64,000 nt of DNA, from the NCBI RefSeq assembly GCF_001667775.1, contig NZ_LZJI01000104.1:1-64000 (forward strand), read 5' to 3'. Shown in pieces: positions 8,759-17,920 of this stretch (position 1 is its first letter; every line of letters begins with the position of its first letter). This DNA is from Mycobacterium sp. E1747 (GTDB lineage: Bacteria; Actinomycetota; Actinomycetes; Mycobacteriales; Mycobacteriaceae). The position numbers were made by a program, and so were the translations under genes. Below the pieces are notes generated by a model, which was not told the origin of the DNA, ran no database searches, and saw only the letters and a program-made list of their open reading frames with translations.

Positions 8759-9787
8759 GTGCGAAGCCAGCTAGGACCCGTCATATGGCGACTCGGCGCC
8801 TTCTTGACGGTCTGCGCGTTCGGCGCGTTCTTGCTGCTGACCATCTTCGCGCAGTTCCGGTTCGGCACCGGCACCACCTACAACGCCGAGTTCACCAACG
8901 TATCCGGCCTCAAAAAGGGCGACCTGGTGCGCATCGCGGGCGTGGAAGTCGGCAAGGTCCAAGACATCGCCATCAATCCCGACGCGACGGTCCGAGTCGA
9001 GTTCTCCGCTGACACGTCAGTCGTACTGACCGAGGGAAGCCAGGCGGCCATCCGCTACGACAACTTGTTTGGGGGCCGCTACCTGGCCCTCGAAGAGGGG
9101 GCGGGAGCGGTCACCAAACTTAATCCCGGCCAAACCATTCCGCTGGCCCGTACCAAGCCTGCCCTGGATCTGGATGCGCTCGTCGGCGGCTTTAAGCCGC
9201 TGTTTCGGGCACTGAATCCCGAACAGGTGAACGAGCTCAGCGCTCAACTGCTGCAGGCATTTCAGGGACAAGGCCCCACAATCAGCTCGTTTCTGGACCA
9301 GGCCGCCGCGGTGACCAACACGTTGGCGGACCGGGACGTCCTGATCGGCCAGGTCATCGACAACCTCACCGTGGTGCTGGGGTCACTGGGCGGCCAAAGC
9401 GACAAACTGGACAAAGCGGTGACCTCCCTGTCGCAGCTGATCTCCGGGCTCGCCGCCCACAAGACCGACATTTCGAACGCGTTGGCCTACACCAACGCCG
9501 CGGCGGGCTCGGTCGCCGACCTACTCTCCCAGGCCCGCGGGCCCTTCAGCGAAGTTGTTCGCCAGACCGATCGGGCCGCGGGGATCGCCGTGACCGACCA
9601 CGACTATCTGGACAACCTGCTCAATTCGCTGCCCGACCATTATCGGGCGCTTGACCGGCAGGCCATCTACGGCGACTTCTTCACGTTCTATTTGTGCAAT
9701 CTCGTTCTCAAAGTCAACGGCAAAGGGGGACAACCGGTGTATGTCAAGCTCGCCGGTCAAAGCACGGGGCGGTGCACGCCGAAGTGA
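8759..9787 (+). CDS. mceB: Mce family protein B
   Basis: Second Mce subunit, 342 residues from the GTG at 8759. The upstream AGGAGGGA sets this start; the frame extends further upstream but without a ribosome site, and it overlaps the proline-rich end of mceA. An N-terminal hydrophobic anchor (about residues 8-30) is followed by an MCE domain with KKGDLVRIAGVEVGKVQDI. The rest is a long helical region predicted to form part of the Mce tube. It ends in a GTGA that also provides the mceC start, so translation is coupled. It lacks the proline-rich tail seen in MceA, C and F. Confidence 0.92.
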   Translation: MRSQLGPVIWRLGAFLTVCAFGAFLLLTIFAQFRFGTGTTYNAEFTNVSGLKKGDLVRIAGVEVGKVQDIAINPDATVRVEFSADTSVVLTEGSQAAIRYDNLFGGRYLALEEGAGAVTKLNPGQTIPLARTKPALDLDALVGGFKPLFRALNPEQVNELSAQLLQAFQGQGPTISSFLDQAAAVTNTLADRDVLIGQVIDNLTVVLGSLGGQSDKLDKAVTSLSQLISGLAAHKTDISNALAYTNAAAGSVADLLSQARGPFSEVVRQTDRAAGIAVTDHDYLDNLLNSLPDHYRALDRQAIYGDFFTFYLCNLVLKVNGKGGQPVYVKLAGQSTGRCTPK

Positions 9788-11115
9788 AGTCGTTTTCTGA
9801 ACGCAGCCCCCTGGTCATCGGCGCCCTGGGCCTCATGGCCGTAGCAACGGTGGTGATGGCGGCGTTGCAGTATCAGAAGCTGCCCTTTCTCAACCAGGGC
9901 AAGAGCTATTCGGCGTATTTCGCTGACGCGGGCGGCCTATTCACCGGAGCCGGGGTGGAGGTCGCCGGTTTTCAGGTGGGCAAAGTCTCCAGCATCGGAC
10001 TCGAAGGGCCCGGTGTGCTGGTCGTCTTCAAGATCGACAAAAAAGTCCATCTCGGCGAGCGCACCGAGGCCGCGATCAAGACCAAAAGCTTGCTGGGCAG
10101 CAAAATCCTCGACGTCACGCCGCGCGGCTCCGGCCAACTCGACCGCGCCATCCCGCTCGACCGAACGGTGTCGCCCTACCAGCTGCCCGATGCACTCGGC
10201 GACTTGGCGACCACCATCAGCGGACTGAACACTAACCAGCTGTCGGATTCACTGGCCACCCTCGCGCAAACCTTCACTGATACCCCTGCCGACTTGAAAA
10301 ATGCGGTGCAGGGGGTGGCGCGATTCGCCCAAATCCTCGACACCCGCGACACCCAGCTGCGCACTTTGCTCGACAACGCCGCCAAAGCCACCACAGTGCT
10401 GGCCAAGCGCACCGACCAGATAGTCAGCTTGGTCAAAGACACAAATGAGCTGCTGGCACAGCTGCGTACCCAAAGCGCCGCCCTCGACCAGGTCTCGACG
10501 AACATTTCCTCACTCTCCCAGCAACTGAAAGGATTCATCGCCGACAATCGCGAGCAGCTACGCCCCGCCCTGGACAAGCTCAACGGGGTCCTCGCCATCG
10601 TCGACAACCGCAAGGAGCGCGTGCAGCAAACCATCAAAGGGCTCAACGCCTACGCCATGTCGCTGGGCGAATCGGTGGGCTCAGGCCCATTCTTCAAGGC
10701 CTACGTCGTCAACCTGTTGCCCGGCCAGTTCGTGCAGCCATTCGTCAATGCCGCATTCTCCGACCTCGGATTGGATCCGGCCACCTTACTGCCCTCCCAG
10801 CTTTCCGACCCACAGACTGGCCAACCAGGTACCCCGGCATTGCCGGTGCCCTACCCGCGCACCGGCCAGGGAGGAGACCCCCGGCTCACCATCCCCGACG
10901 CGATCACCGGAAACCCGGGCGACCACCCGTGCCCGCTGCCGGGGCCGGGTTGCTACCCCTATCGACAGCCGCCGAGCGCCCCGCCTCCCGGGGGCCCACC
11001 GCCCGGCCCGCCTGCACCGGCCCCACCCGGGATGGAATCCACACCTGAGCCGACACCCGCGCCGATCAATGTGGAAGTGGGACCGGGCCCATCGCGGCCA
11101 GGAGGCCAGCCATGA
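9784..11115 (+). CDS. mceC: Mce family protein C
   Basis: Third Mce subunit, 443 residues if the GTG at 9784 inside the mceB stop (GTGA) is the start. Another GTG lies 12 bases earlier. The first 35 residues form a membrane anchor, and the MCE domain contains GAGVEVAGFQVGKVSSI. A helical tube region follows. The last 80 residues are strongly proline-rich (runs such as PPPGGPPPGPPAP), which suggests an extended, wall-spanning or disordered end. The stop overlaps the mceD ATG by four bases. Confidence 0.92.
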   Translation: MKSFSERSPLVIGALGLMAVATVVMAALQYQKLPFLNQGKSYSAYFADAGGLFTGAGVEVAGFQVGKVSSIGLEGPGVLVVFKIDKKVHLGERTEAAIKTKSLLGSKILDVTPRGSGQLDRAIPLDRTVSPYQLPDALGDLATTISGLNTNQLSDSLATLAQTFTDTPADLKNAVQGVARFAQILDTRDTQLRTLLDNAAKATTVLAKRTDQIVSLVKDTNELLAQLRTQSAALDQVSTNISSLSQQLKGFIADNREQLRPALDKLNGVLAIVDNRKERVQQTIKGLNAYAMSLGESVGSGPFFKAYVVNLLPGQFVQPFVNAAFSDLGLDPATLLPSQLSDPQTGQPGTPALPVPYPRTGQGGDPRLTIPDAITGNPGDHPCPLPGPGCYPYRQPPSAPPPGGPPPGPPAPAPPGMESTPEPTPAPINVEVGPGPSRPGGQP

Positions 11116-12455
11116 CAGCCAGGCTGCGTCGCTCTCGCATCACCTTGGCCGTCGCGTTGGCCTTGGTCCTAGTCGCCGGGGCCGGTGTAGCGATGCGCAC
11201 CTCCGAGCAGACCGCCCGAACTGTGATGATCGCCTACTTTGACAACAGCACCGGCGTGTTTCCCGGCGACGACGTACGCATCCGGGGCGTCCCGGTGGGC
11301 AAGGTCGACAAGATCGAGCCCCAACCCCTGCGAGCCAAAGTCTTCTTCTGGATCGACCGCAAATACAAGGTGCCCGCAGACGCCAAGGCCGTGATTCTTT
11401 CACCGCAACTGGTCACCGGTCGAGCGATCCAGTTGACGCCGCCCTATACCGGCGGACCCACCATGGGCAGCGGCGCGGTCATCCCGCAAGACCGCACCGC
11501 GGTCCCCGTCGAATGGGATGACCTGCGCGCCCAACTGCAGCGGCTAACCGAATTGCTTAAACCCACCAAACCCGGAGGGGTCAGCACGCTGGGTGCCCTG
11601 ATCAACACCGCCGCCGACAACCTGCGCGGACAAGGCGGCGCCATCCGCGACGCCATCATCAAACTGTCCCAGACGATCTCGGCGCTCGGTGACCACAGCA
11701 ACGACATCTTCACCACACTCAAAAACCTGTCGACGCTGGTCTCGGCCCTGCACGACAGCGCGGATCTGCTCGAACAACTCAACCGCAACCTGGCTTCCGC
11801 TTCCTCGTTGCTGGCCGACGACCCCCACAAGGTTGCCCATGCCGCCGAGGATCTCAACGCGGTGGTGGCCGACGTGCAACATTTCGCCGTCGACAACCGC
11901 GAAGCAATCGGCACCGCCTCAGACAAACTCACGTCCATCACCAACGCCCTGGTAGCCAGCCTTGATGACATCAAGCAGACGCTGCATATCGCCCCGTCAA
12001 CATTCGCCAACTTCAACAACATCTTCGAACCGTCCGGCGGTCAACTGACCGGCGCTTTGGCGATAAACAACTTCGCGAATCCGGTCTCCTTCCTGTGCGG
12101 AGCGATCCAGTCCGCCTCTCGGCTGGGCGGTGAGCAAGCGGCGAAACTGTGCGTGCAATATTTGGCGCCAATCTTCAAGAACCGCCAAATCAACTATCCG
12201 CCGATCGGCGAGAACCTACTGGTGGGAGCGCAAGCCAGGCCCAACGAGGTCACCTACAGCGAAAACTGGATGCGGCCCGACTATGTACCTCCCGCCACCA
12301 ATGCGCCACAGGACGAGACGCCCGCCCCCGCGGCGCCAGGCCGCCCGCCGGCCACACCGGTAGTACCGGGGGCGCCCGCCCCCGGGACCGCCGCGATGCC
12401 GACCGAGCCGGCAGCCGGTCTACCTGGGCTCATGCTGCCCACCGGAGGACACTGA
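11112..12455 (+). CDS. mceD: Mce family protein D
   Basis: Fourth Mce subunit, 447 residues. The ATG at 11112 overlaps the mceC stop (ATGA). A basic N-terminus MTARLRRSR leads into one hydrophobic anchor, then an MCE domain with PGDDVRIRGVPVGKVDKIEP, a helical region with regular heptads, and a proline/alanine-rich tail of about 70 residues. It is expected to sit in the hetero-hexameric Mce tube. Its stop shares one base with the mceE start. Confidence 0.92.
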   Translation: MTARLRRSRITLAVALALVLVAGAGVAMRTSEQTARTVMIAYFDNSTGVFPGDDVRIRGVPVGKVDKIEPQPLRAKVFFWIDRKYKVPADAKAVILSPQLVTGRAIQLTPPYTGGPTMGSGAVIPQDRTAVPVEWDDLRAQLQRLTELLKPTKPGGVSTLGALINTAADNLRGQGGAIRDAIIKLSQTISALGDHSNDIFTTLKNLSTLVSALHDSADLLEQLNRNLASASSLLADDPHKVAHAAEDLNAVVADVQHFAVDNREAIGTASDKLTSITNALVASLDDIKQTLHIAPSTFANFNNIFEPSGGQLTGALAINNFANPVSFLCGAIQSASRLGGEQAAKLCVQYLAPIFKNRQINYPPIGENLLVGAQARPNEVTYSENWMRPDYVPPATNAPQDETPAPAAPGRPPATPVVPGAPAPGTAAMPTEPAAGLPGLMLPTGGH

Positions 12456-13609
12456 TGATCAACGGCCGGCGTCACATGCGCCTAGTCCTGGTGATAGCGG
12501 TGGCAGTGGCCGGGATCTCGGGTTGCAGCTGGCGCGGGCTGAACTCGCTGCCGCTGCCGGGCACTCAAGGCAACGGCCCGGGCTCCTTCGTGATCCGCGC
12601 GCAGATGCCCGACGTCAACAACATTCAACCCAACTCCCGGGTGCGCGTGGCAGACGTCACCGTCGGTCATGTGACTAAAATCGAGCGCCAGGGCTGGCAT
12701 GCATTGGTTACGATGCGCCTCGACGGCAATGTCAAGCTGCCTGCCAATGTCACCGCCGAAATCGGCACGACCAGCCTGCTCGGTTCGCTGCACATCGAGC
12801 TGGCCTCGCCGAAAGATGTGCCGCCCCAAGGCCAATTGCGCGACGGCGCGCTGATTCCATTGTCCCGTGGGGGCGCTTACCCCAGCACCGAACAGACCCT
12901 CGCGGCGCTGTCTCTGGTCCTCAACGGGGGCGGGCTCGGCCACATCCAAGACATCACCGAAGCGTTCAGTACAGCGTTTCGGGGCCGCGAGCACGACCTG
13001 CACAGCCTGATCGGACAACTCGACACCTTCGCCGCGAACCTCAACGACCAAAGCGGGAACATCATCGCCGCCACCGACAGCCTCAACCGGCTGGTCGCCA
13101 AGTTCGCCGCACAACAACCCGTGCTGGATCGGGCCCTGACGACCATCCCCGATGCGCTGGCCGTGCTCAACGACCAGCGGGACCACCTGGCAGAAGCGGC
13201 GGCCGAACTCAGCAAATTCAGCGCGCTGACCACCGACACGGTCAACAAAACCAAAGACAACCTGGTCAAGGAACTCCGCCAAGTCGCACCGGTGCTGGAA
13301 TCGCTGGCTAACGCCGGCCCCAGCCTCACGCGGTCGCTGAGTTTGCTTTCCACGTTTCCATTTCCGACCGAAGAAATCGAGAAGTGGATGCGCGGCGACT
13401 ACGGCAACATGACCGCAATCGTCGACCTCACGCTAAGCCGCATCGACCAAGGGATCTTCACCGGGACCCGCTGGGAGTGCCATCTGACCCAGTTGGAGCT
13501 GCAGTGGGGTCGCACTATCGGCCAGTTCCCCAGTCCATGTACCGCGGGCTTCCGCGGCACACCGGGCAACCCACTGGTCATCCCGTACCGCCAGGACCAA
13601 GGGCCCTAA
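12455..13609 (+). CDS. mceE: Mce family lipoprotein E (LprK-like)
   Basis: Fifth Mce subunit, 384 residues. The true start is the ATG at 12455, which overlaps the mceD stop (TGATG) and follows GGAGG. The much longer open frame upstream is an artefact. The N-terminus is a lipoprotein signal: a basic MINGRRHMR, a hydrophobic core and a lipobox ending SGC at about residues 22-24, so the mature protein should be lipid-anchored. The MCE domain follows with NSRVRVADVTVGHVTKIE. In all known mce operons the fifth subunit is the lipoprotein, which fits this position. Confidence 0.93.
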   Translation: MINGRRHMRLVLVIAVAVAGISGCSWRGLNSLPLPGTQGNGPGSFVIRAQMPDVNNIQPNSRVRVADVTVGHVTKIERQGWHALVTMRLDGNVKLPANVTAEIGTTSLLGSLHIELASPKDVPPQGQLRDGALIPLSRGGAYPSTEQTLAALSLVLNGGGLGHIQDITEAFSTAFRGREHDLHSLIGQLDTFAANLNDQSGNIIAATDSLNRLVAKFAAQQPVLDRALTTIPDALAVLNDQRDHLAEAAAELSKFSALTTDTVNKTKDNLVKELRQVAPVLESLANAGPSLTRSLSLLSTFPFPTEEIEKWMRGDYGNMTAIVDLTLSRIDQGIFTGTRWECHLTQLELQWGRTIGQFPSPCTAGFRGTPGNPLVIPYRQDQGP

Positions 13610-15072
13610 TGTATCTCAGCAAACAGATCCGGATTCAGCTTGCCATCTTCACCGTGGTCGCCGTCATCGCAGTGACCGTAATGTCTTTGCACTTTATGAA
13701 GCTTCCGGCAATGCTGTTCGGCGTCGGGCGATACACGGTGACAATGCACCTGCCGCAAAGCGGAGGTCTGTACGAAAGCAGCAACGTCACCTACCGCGGC
13801 ACCGAGGTGGGCCGGGTGCAGTCCGTGCACCTGACCGACAGCGGCGTCGAAGCCATCCTGTCGCTGAAATCCGGCATCAACATCCCGTCGAATCTCAATG
13901 CCGAGGTCCACAGCCAATCAGCGGTCGGTGAGCAATACGTTGAGTTGCTGCCGCGTAACGCCACCTCGCCGCCGCTCAAAGATGGCGACGTGATTTCAGC
14001 CGACGAGACCTCCGTGCCCCCCGACATCAATGCACTGCTCGCCGCGACCAACACCGCCTTGAAGGCAATCCCGCACGACAACCTCAAAACGGTCATCGAC
14101 GAGTCCTACAGCGCGGTGGGCGGTCTGGGCCCCGAACTCTCGCGTCTTGTCAAAGGTTCCTCCGAACTGTCGATCGAAGCACGCAACAACCTCGACCCAC
14201 TCATCGCGCTCATCGACCAATGGCGCCCCGTCGCCCAGTCACAAACCCATACCTCAGAAGCAATCCAGGGCTGGGCGGCACACCTAGCGACTGTCACCTC
14301 CGAATTACAGACCCGCGACCAAGATGTGGCCGGCATCATCGATCACGGCGGCCCGGCGGCCGCCGAAACACAAAGACTCATCGAGCGGATGCAACCAACC
14401 CTGCCCATCCTGATGGCCAACCTGCTCAGCATCGGCAAGGTTGCACTCACCTACAACAACGACGTCGAACAGCTTCTGGTGTTGGTCCCCGAAGGCGTGT
14501 CCATCATGGGCGCAACGCTGGTCGCCAACGCCAACACCAAGCAGTCCTATCGGGGCGCCTACCTGAGTTTCAACCTCAACATCAACCTGCCACCGGCATG
14601 CACCACCGGATTCCTGCCCGCGCAGCAACAGCGCACCGCCAACTTCGTCGACTACCCGCAACGCGCGCCGGGCGATCTGTACTGCCGAGTCCCCCAAGAC
14701 TCACCGCTGAACGTGCGTGGCGCCCGCAACATCCCATGCGAAACCGTTCCCGGCAAACGTGCACCCACCGTGAAGATGTGCGAAAGCGACGAACAATACG
14801 TGCCCCTCAACGACGGCTTCAACTGGAAAGGCGACCCCAACGCCACCCTTTCCGGACAAGACGTCCCTCAGCTGCCGCCCGGCTCACCACCCTTGCTAGC
14901 GGCCCCGCCGCCACCGCAAGCGCCTCCGCCACCGATCGCAGCCGCCCAGTACGACCCGGCCACCGGCACCTACACCGGACCCGACGGCAAGGTCTACACC
15001 CAATCGGACCTGGCCAACACCGCCCCGAAGGACAAGACATGGCAAACCATGCTTGTGCCACCGGGAACCTGA
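13609..15072 (+). CDS. mceF: Mce family protein F
   Basis: Sixth and last Mce subunit, 487 residues from the ATG at 13609, which shares its A with the mceE TAA stop. An N-terminal anchor (about residues 10-30) is followed by an MCE domain with ESSNVTYRGTEVGRVQSV and a long helical part. The tail has a proline-rich segment (PPPPQAPPPP) and a repeated DPATGTYTGPDGKVYT-like end typical of MceF. The six mce genes are therefore all present and intact by length. Confidence 0.93.
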   Translation: MYLSKQIRIQLAIFTVVAVIAVTVMSLHFMKLPAMLFGVGRYTVTMHLPQSGGLYESSNVTYRGTEVGRVQSVHLTDSGVEAILSLKSGINIPSNLNAEVHSQSAVGEQYVELLPRNATSPPLKDGDVISADETSVPPDINALLAATNTALKAIPHDNLKTVIDESYSAVGGLGPELSRLVKGSSELSIEARNNLDPLIALIDQWRPVAQSQTHTSEAIQGWAAHLATVTSELQTRDQDVAGIIDHGGPAAAETQRLIERMQPTLPILMANLLSIGKVALTYNNDVEQLLVLVPEGVSIMGATLVANANTKQSYRGAYLSFNLNINLPPACTTGFLPAQQQRTANFVDYPQRAPGDLYCRVPQDSPLNVRGARNIPCETVPGKRAPTVKMCESDEQYVPLNDGFNWKGDPNATLSGQDVPQLPPGSPPLLAAPPPPQAPPPPIAAAQYDPATGTYTGPDGKVYTQSDLANTAPKDKTWQTMLVPPGT

Positions 15073-15118
15073 TGGCCCACAGGCAAATTCAGCGAGCAAC
15101 CGACAGCCGGAGGAGAAC

Positions 15119-15721
15119 ATGCCCGCAGCCACCGTCGAGACGATCGACCCCGTCGACTCCGAAGTCGGCACCCTGGACGGCACCGCCGGCCTCCCTGCGG
15201 ATGACACAGCTAAGCCGAAACTCCCGCAGTCCCAAGCGCCAACGCCGACACGGCGGGCGATCGCGCTCATCGTGACCATCGTCGCCGCCGTGGCTTGCTT
15301 GGCCGGCTGGCTCGGGTTTCGTGCCCACCAATCACAGCAGACCAAGAACCAGCAGAACCAATTCTTGCAGGCGGCCAAACAGGGCGCGGTGAACCTGACA
15401 ACGATCGACTGGCACCATCCCGAAGCCGACGTCCAGCGCATTCTCGACGCGGCAACGGGCCAGTTCTACGACGACTTCGCCCAACGGTCAAAGCCCTTCA
15501 TCGACGTGGTCAAGCAAGTCCAGGCCACCACCGTCGGGACGATCACCGCAGCCGGACTCGAATCCCAAACCCGCGACACCGCCCAGGTTCTGGTGGCGGC
15601 CAGCGTACAAACTTCCGATGCCAGCGCCCCCAACCAAGTCGCGCGTGCATGGCGCATGCGCATCTTTGTTCAAAGGATTGACGGCCGGATCAAGGTCTCC
15701 AACGTGGAGTTCGTGTCATGA
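15119..15721 (+). CDS. Mce-associated membrane protein 1
   Basis: A 200-residue protein with a hydrophilic, acidic N-terminus, one transmembrane helix at about residues 43-65 and a NTF2-like periplasmic domain that ends VSNVEFVS. This layout is that of the Mam proteins found downstream of mceF, thought to stabilise or assist the transporter. The ATG at 15119 has GGAGGAGAAC directly upstream, so the 22 extra codons of the open frame are not used. The stop overlaps the next start (ATGA). Confidence 0.87.
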   Translation: MPAATVETIDPVDSEVGTLDGTAGLPADDTAKPKLPQSQAPTPTRRAIALIVTIVAAVACLAGWLGFRAHQSQQTKNQQNQFLQAAKQGAVNLTTIDWHHPEADVQRILDAATGQFYDDFAQRSKPFIDVVKQVQATTVGTITAAGLESQTRDTAQVLVAASVQTSDASAPNQVARAWRMRIFVQRIDGRIKVSNVEFVS

Positions 15722-16347
15722 AACCGCTAAAGACCTGCACTGCAAGCGATCCCGCCTCGGCAGAACCACCCGATGAGATGCCGCAACTAATGTCCGACGA
15801 GGACGACGCACAGGTCGACGTCGAGACCTCCGACCACCGGCAGCAGACGCCCCCGCACCGCGGCAACCGGTGGAAGCACGCAATCGTCTATTGCATGCTG
15901 CCCGCGCTGGCGCTGCTGCTGGCAGCGGGCGCCGGCTTCCTCAAGTGGCAGGATACGTCCAGCCGCGACGCGGAAAACGCCTCCGCAGAATCAAAGCGTG
16001 CCGCTACCGAAGGCACCATCGCATTGCTGTCCTATAAACCCGACACCGTGGAGAAGGACCTAGCGTCTGCCAAGAACCGGCTCACGGGGACGTTTCTGGC
16101 CGCCTACACGAACCTGACCCATGACGTGGTAATCCCCGGAGCCAAACAAAAACAAATCTCTGCAGAGGCCAGCGTCCCAGCCCTAGCATCGGTCTCCGCG
16201 ACGCCGGACCATGCCGTCGTCCTGCTGTTCGTCAACCAAACCGTCACCATCGGCCAAAGCCCCCCGACTAACACCGCATCCAGCGTTCGCGTCGCCCTGG
16301 ACAAAATCGGTGGTCGCTGGCTCATCTCACAATTCGACCCGGTGTAA
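15718..16347 (+). CDS. Mce-associated membrane protein 2
   Basis: A 209-residue paralogue of the preceding gene. It has an acidic N-terminus of about 55 residues, one membrane helix (YCMLPALALLLAAGAGFL) and a C-terminal domain ending GGRWLISQFDPV, again the Mam pattern. It is translationally coupled to the preceding gene by a 4-base overlap. A role in the Mce complex is inferred from position and architecture. Confidence 0.85.
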   Translation: MKPLKTCTASDPASAEPPDEMPQLMSDEDDAQVDVETSDHRQQTPPHRGNRWKHAIVYCMLPALALLLAAGAGFLKWQDTSSRDAENASAESKRAATEGTIALLSYKPDTVEKDLASAKNRLTGTFLAAYTNLTHDVVIPGAKQKQISAEASVPALASVSATPDHAVVLLFVNQTVTIGQSPPTNTASSVRVALDKIGGRWLISQFDPV

Positions 16348-16353
16348 GAGACC

Positions 16354-16743
16354 ATGCCGGCCAAATCCCCCACAAGCCATAGGCCACTAACCGCAATGCT
16401 CTGCACGTGCAGCGCACTATTCGGCATTGCGACAGCACCAGTCACACCCACCGCGCACGCCGATGCGGTGGCCTATCTGATCAACGTCACGGTGCGGCCC
16501 GGCTACAACTTCGCCGACGCCGACGCGGCCTTGAACTACGGACACAGCCTCTGCGACAGAGTCGCTCAACGAGAGAGCTACGCCGAAGTAATGGCAAGGG
16601 TGAAGGCTGATTTCAACACGACCGACGAATACCACGCCTCTTATCTGATCAGCCAAGCAGTCAACGAACTCTGCCCCGCCCAAATCGAGCAGTTGCGCAG
16701 CGCGGCAGCGCACTATCGACCACCAGCATCCGCGCGCGGCTGA
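16354..16743 (+). CDS. Small secreted DUF732 protein
   Basis: A 129-residue protein with an N-terminal signal sequence that ends near ATAPVTPTAHADA. The mature part has the DUF732 pattern: a region around a first cysteine (HSLCDRV), helices with EVMARVKADF, and a second cysteine in AVNELCPAQIEQL. The two cysteines probably form a disulfide. DUF732 proteins are common secreted mycobacterial proteins of unknown function and often accompany mce operons. It begins 6 bases after the preceding stop. Confidence 0.83.
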   Translation: MPAKSPTSHRPLTAMLCTCSALFGIATAPVTPTAHADAVAYLINVTVRPGYNFADADAALNYGHSLCDRVAQRESYAEVMARVKADFNTTDEYHASYLISQAVNELCPAQIEQLRSAAAHYRPPASARG

Positions 16744-16760
16744 CGAAGAGGAGGACCAAC

Positions 16761-17450
16761 ATGCAGCACCGACCGCTCACCCTACGGGCCGTGATAGCTA
16801 CTGCCGCAACATTATTGGGCGCGCCCGCCGCGCACGCAGATGGCGACAACAACACCCTGATACCCAACAACCAGCGACTCAACAACGGCGTCGTCGCCAA
16901 CGTCTTTACCGTCCAGCACCAAGCAGGGTGCACCAACGACGTCAGAATCAACCCCCACCTACAACTAGCCGCCCAACGGCATACGCTCGACGCCCTGCAC
17001 AACCCGAACCTCGCCGGCGACATCGGCTCCGACGGATCCACCCCACAAGACCGCGCCAATGCCGCCGGCTACAAAGGTCAGGTCGCCGAAACTGTGGCCA
17101 TCAACCCCGCCGTATCCATAAGCGGTATCGAACTCATCAACCAGTGGTACAGCAATCCCGTCGACTACACCATCATGTCCAATTGCGCCAACTCGCAAAT
17201 GGGCGTCTGGTCAGAAAACAGCCCTAACCGTACCGTCGTCGTAGCCCTCTACGGCCAACCCGATCAACCACAGCCAACCCCGCCCAAAACACCACCGACA
17301 GGACCCCTACCGATCGCAGCCGCAGAGCAAAACATCCCACTCGACCCCAGCCCCGACTACGACGCCAGCGACGAACTCGAATTCGGCCTCAACTGGCTTC
17401 CCTGGATCCTGCGCGGCGTCTACCCACCGCCCGCCCTGCCACCCCAGTAG
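16761..17450 (+). CDS. Secreted CAP/SCP-domain protein
   Basis: A 229-residue exported protein. The signal peptide ends at AAHADG (about residues 20-26). The central region resembles a CAP domain: NPHLQLAAQRHTLDAL, then GYKGQVAETVAIN and a Trp-containing segment with SNCANSQMGVWSEN. This pattern is found in mycobacterial proteins usually annotated as CAP-domain. The C-terminus is proline-rich. It is the last gene of the mce operon, 17 bases after the DUF732 gene, with AAGAGGAGG just upstream of its ATG. Confidence 0.75.
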   Translation: MQHRPLTLRAVIATAATLLGAPAAHADGDNNTLIPNNQRLNNGVVANVFTVQHQAGCTNDVRINPHLQLAAQRHTLDALHNPNLAGDIGSDGSTPQDRANAAGYKGQVAETVAINPAVSISGIELINQWYSNPVDYTIMSNCANSQMGVWSENSPNRTVVVALYGQPDQPQPTPPKTPPTGPLPIAAAEQNIPLDPSPDYDASDELEFGLNWLPWILRGVYPPPALPPQ

Positions 17451-17920
17451 CCGCATCCGGTTCAAGTTCCGCTGCCCCAACCACAAGCTGGGCACTAAAT
17501 CCTCTGCACAGCAGTAGAATTCGACTCTGCGCGCTGATCCTGCCGGCGCACCGTGCGGGGCTCAGGCCGCCAGCGATCGTTTGGGGTTGGCGGCCCGTTG
17601 GTTTGCAGCAAGACTCGGAATACGAATGTTCTGTCTCGCTTAAACGGACACGGGGTCCACTTGTTAGCCCGCGCAACACCACACAGTGCGCTTCTTACCC
17701 AAGACTGACCGGGGTCTCACGCCGACCCAACGAATGATCTACATCATCAAAGAGCCAGCAGTCCAGACCGCAGAGTAGTCGCGCAGAAGGTCGCTACAGT
17801 TTGGCAGCGAAGGCGCGCCGAGCCGCCGAGCGCTCGACCTGGGCGAGGCCCGCCTCGAGCTGGACTACGTCGTTGGCAATGAAGCCGCCCCACGATCCTG
17901 CGACGATGCCGACAACGTGG
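17451..17920. other. Intergenic region without confident gene
   Basis: This is the 470-bp convergent gap between the mce operon and the CocE gene. On the minus strand a short frame from 17967 to 17794 reads HVVGIVAGSWGGFIANDVVQ before its stop. It has no ribosome site and overlaps the CocE end in another frame, so it may be a remnant or chance. No terminator hairpin was recognised. Confidence 0.4.
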
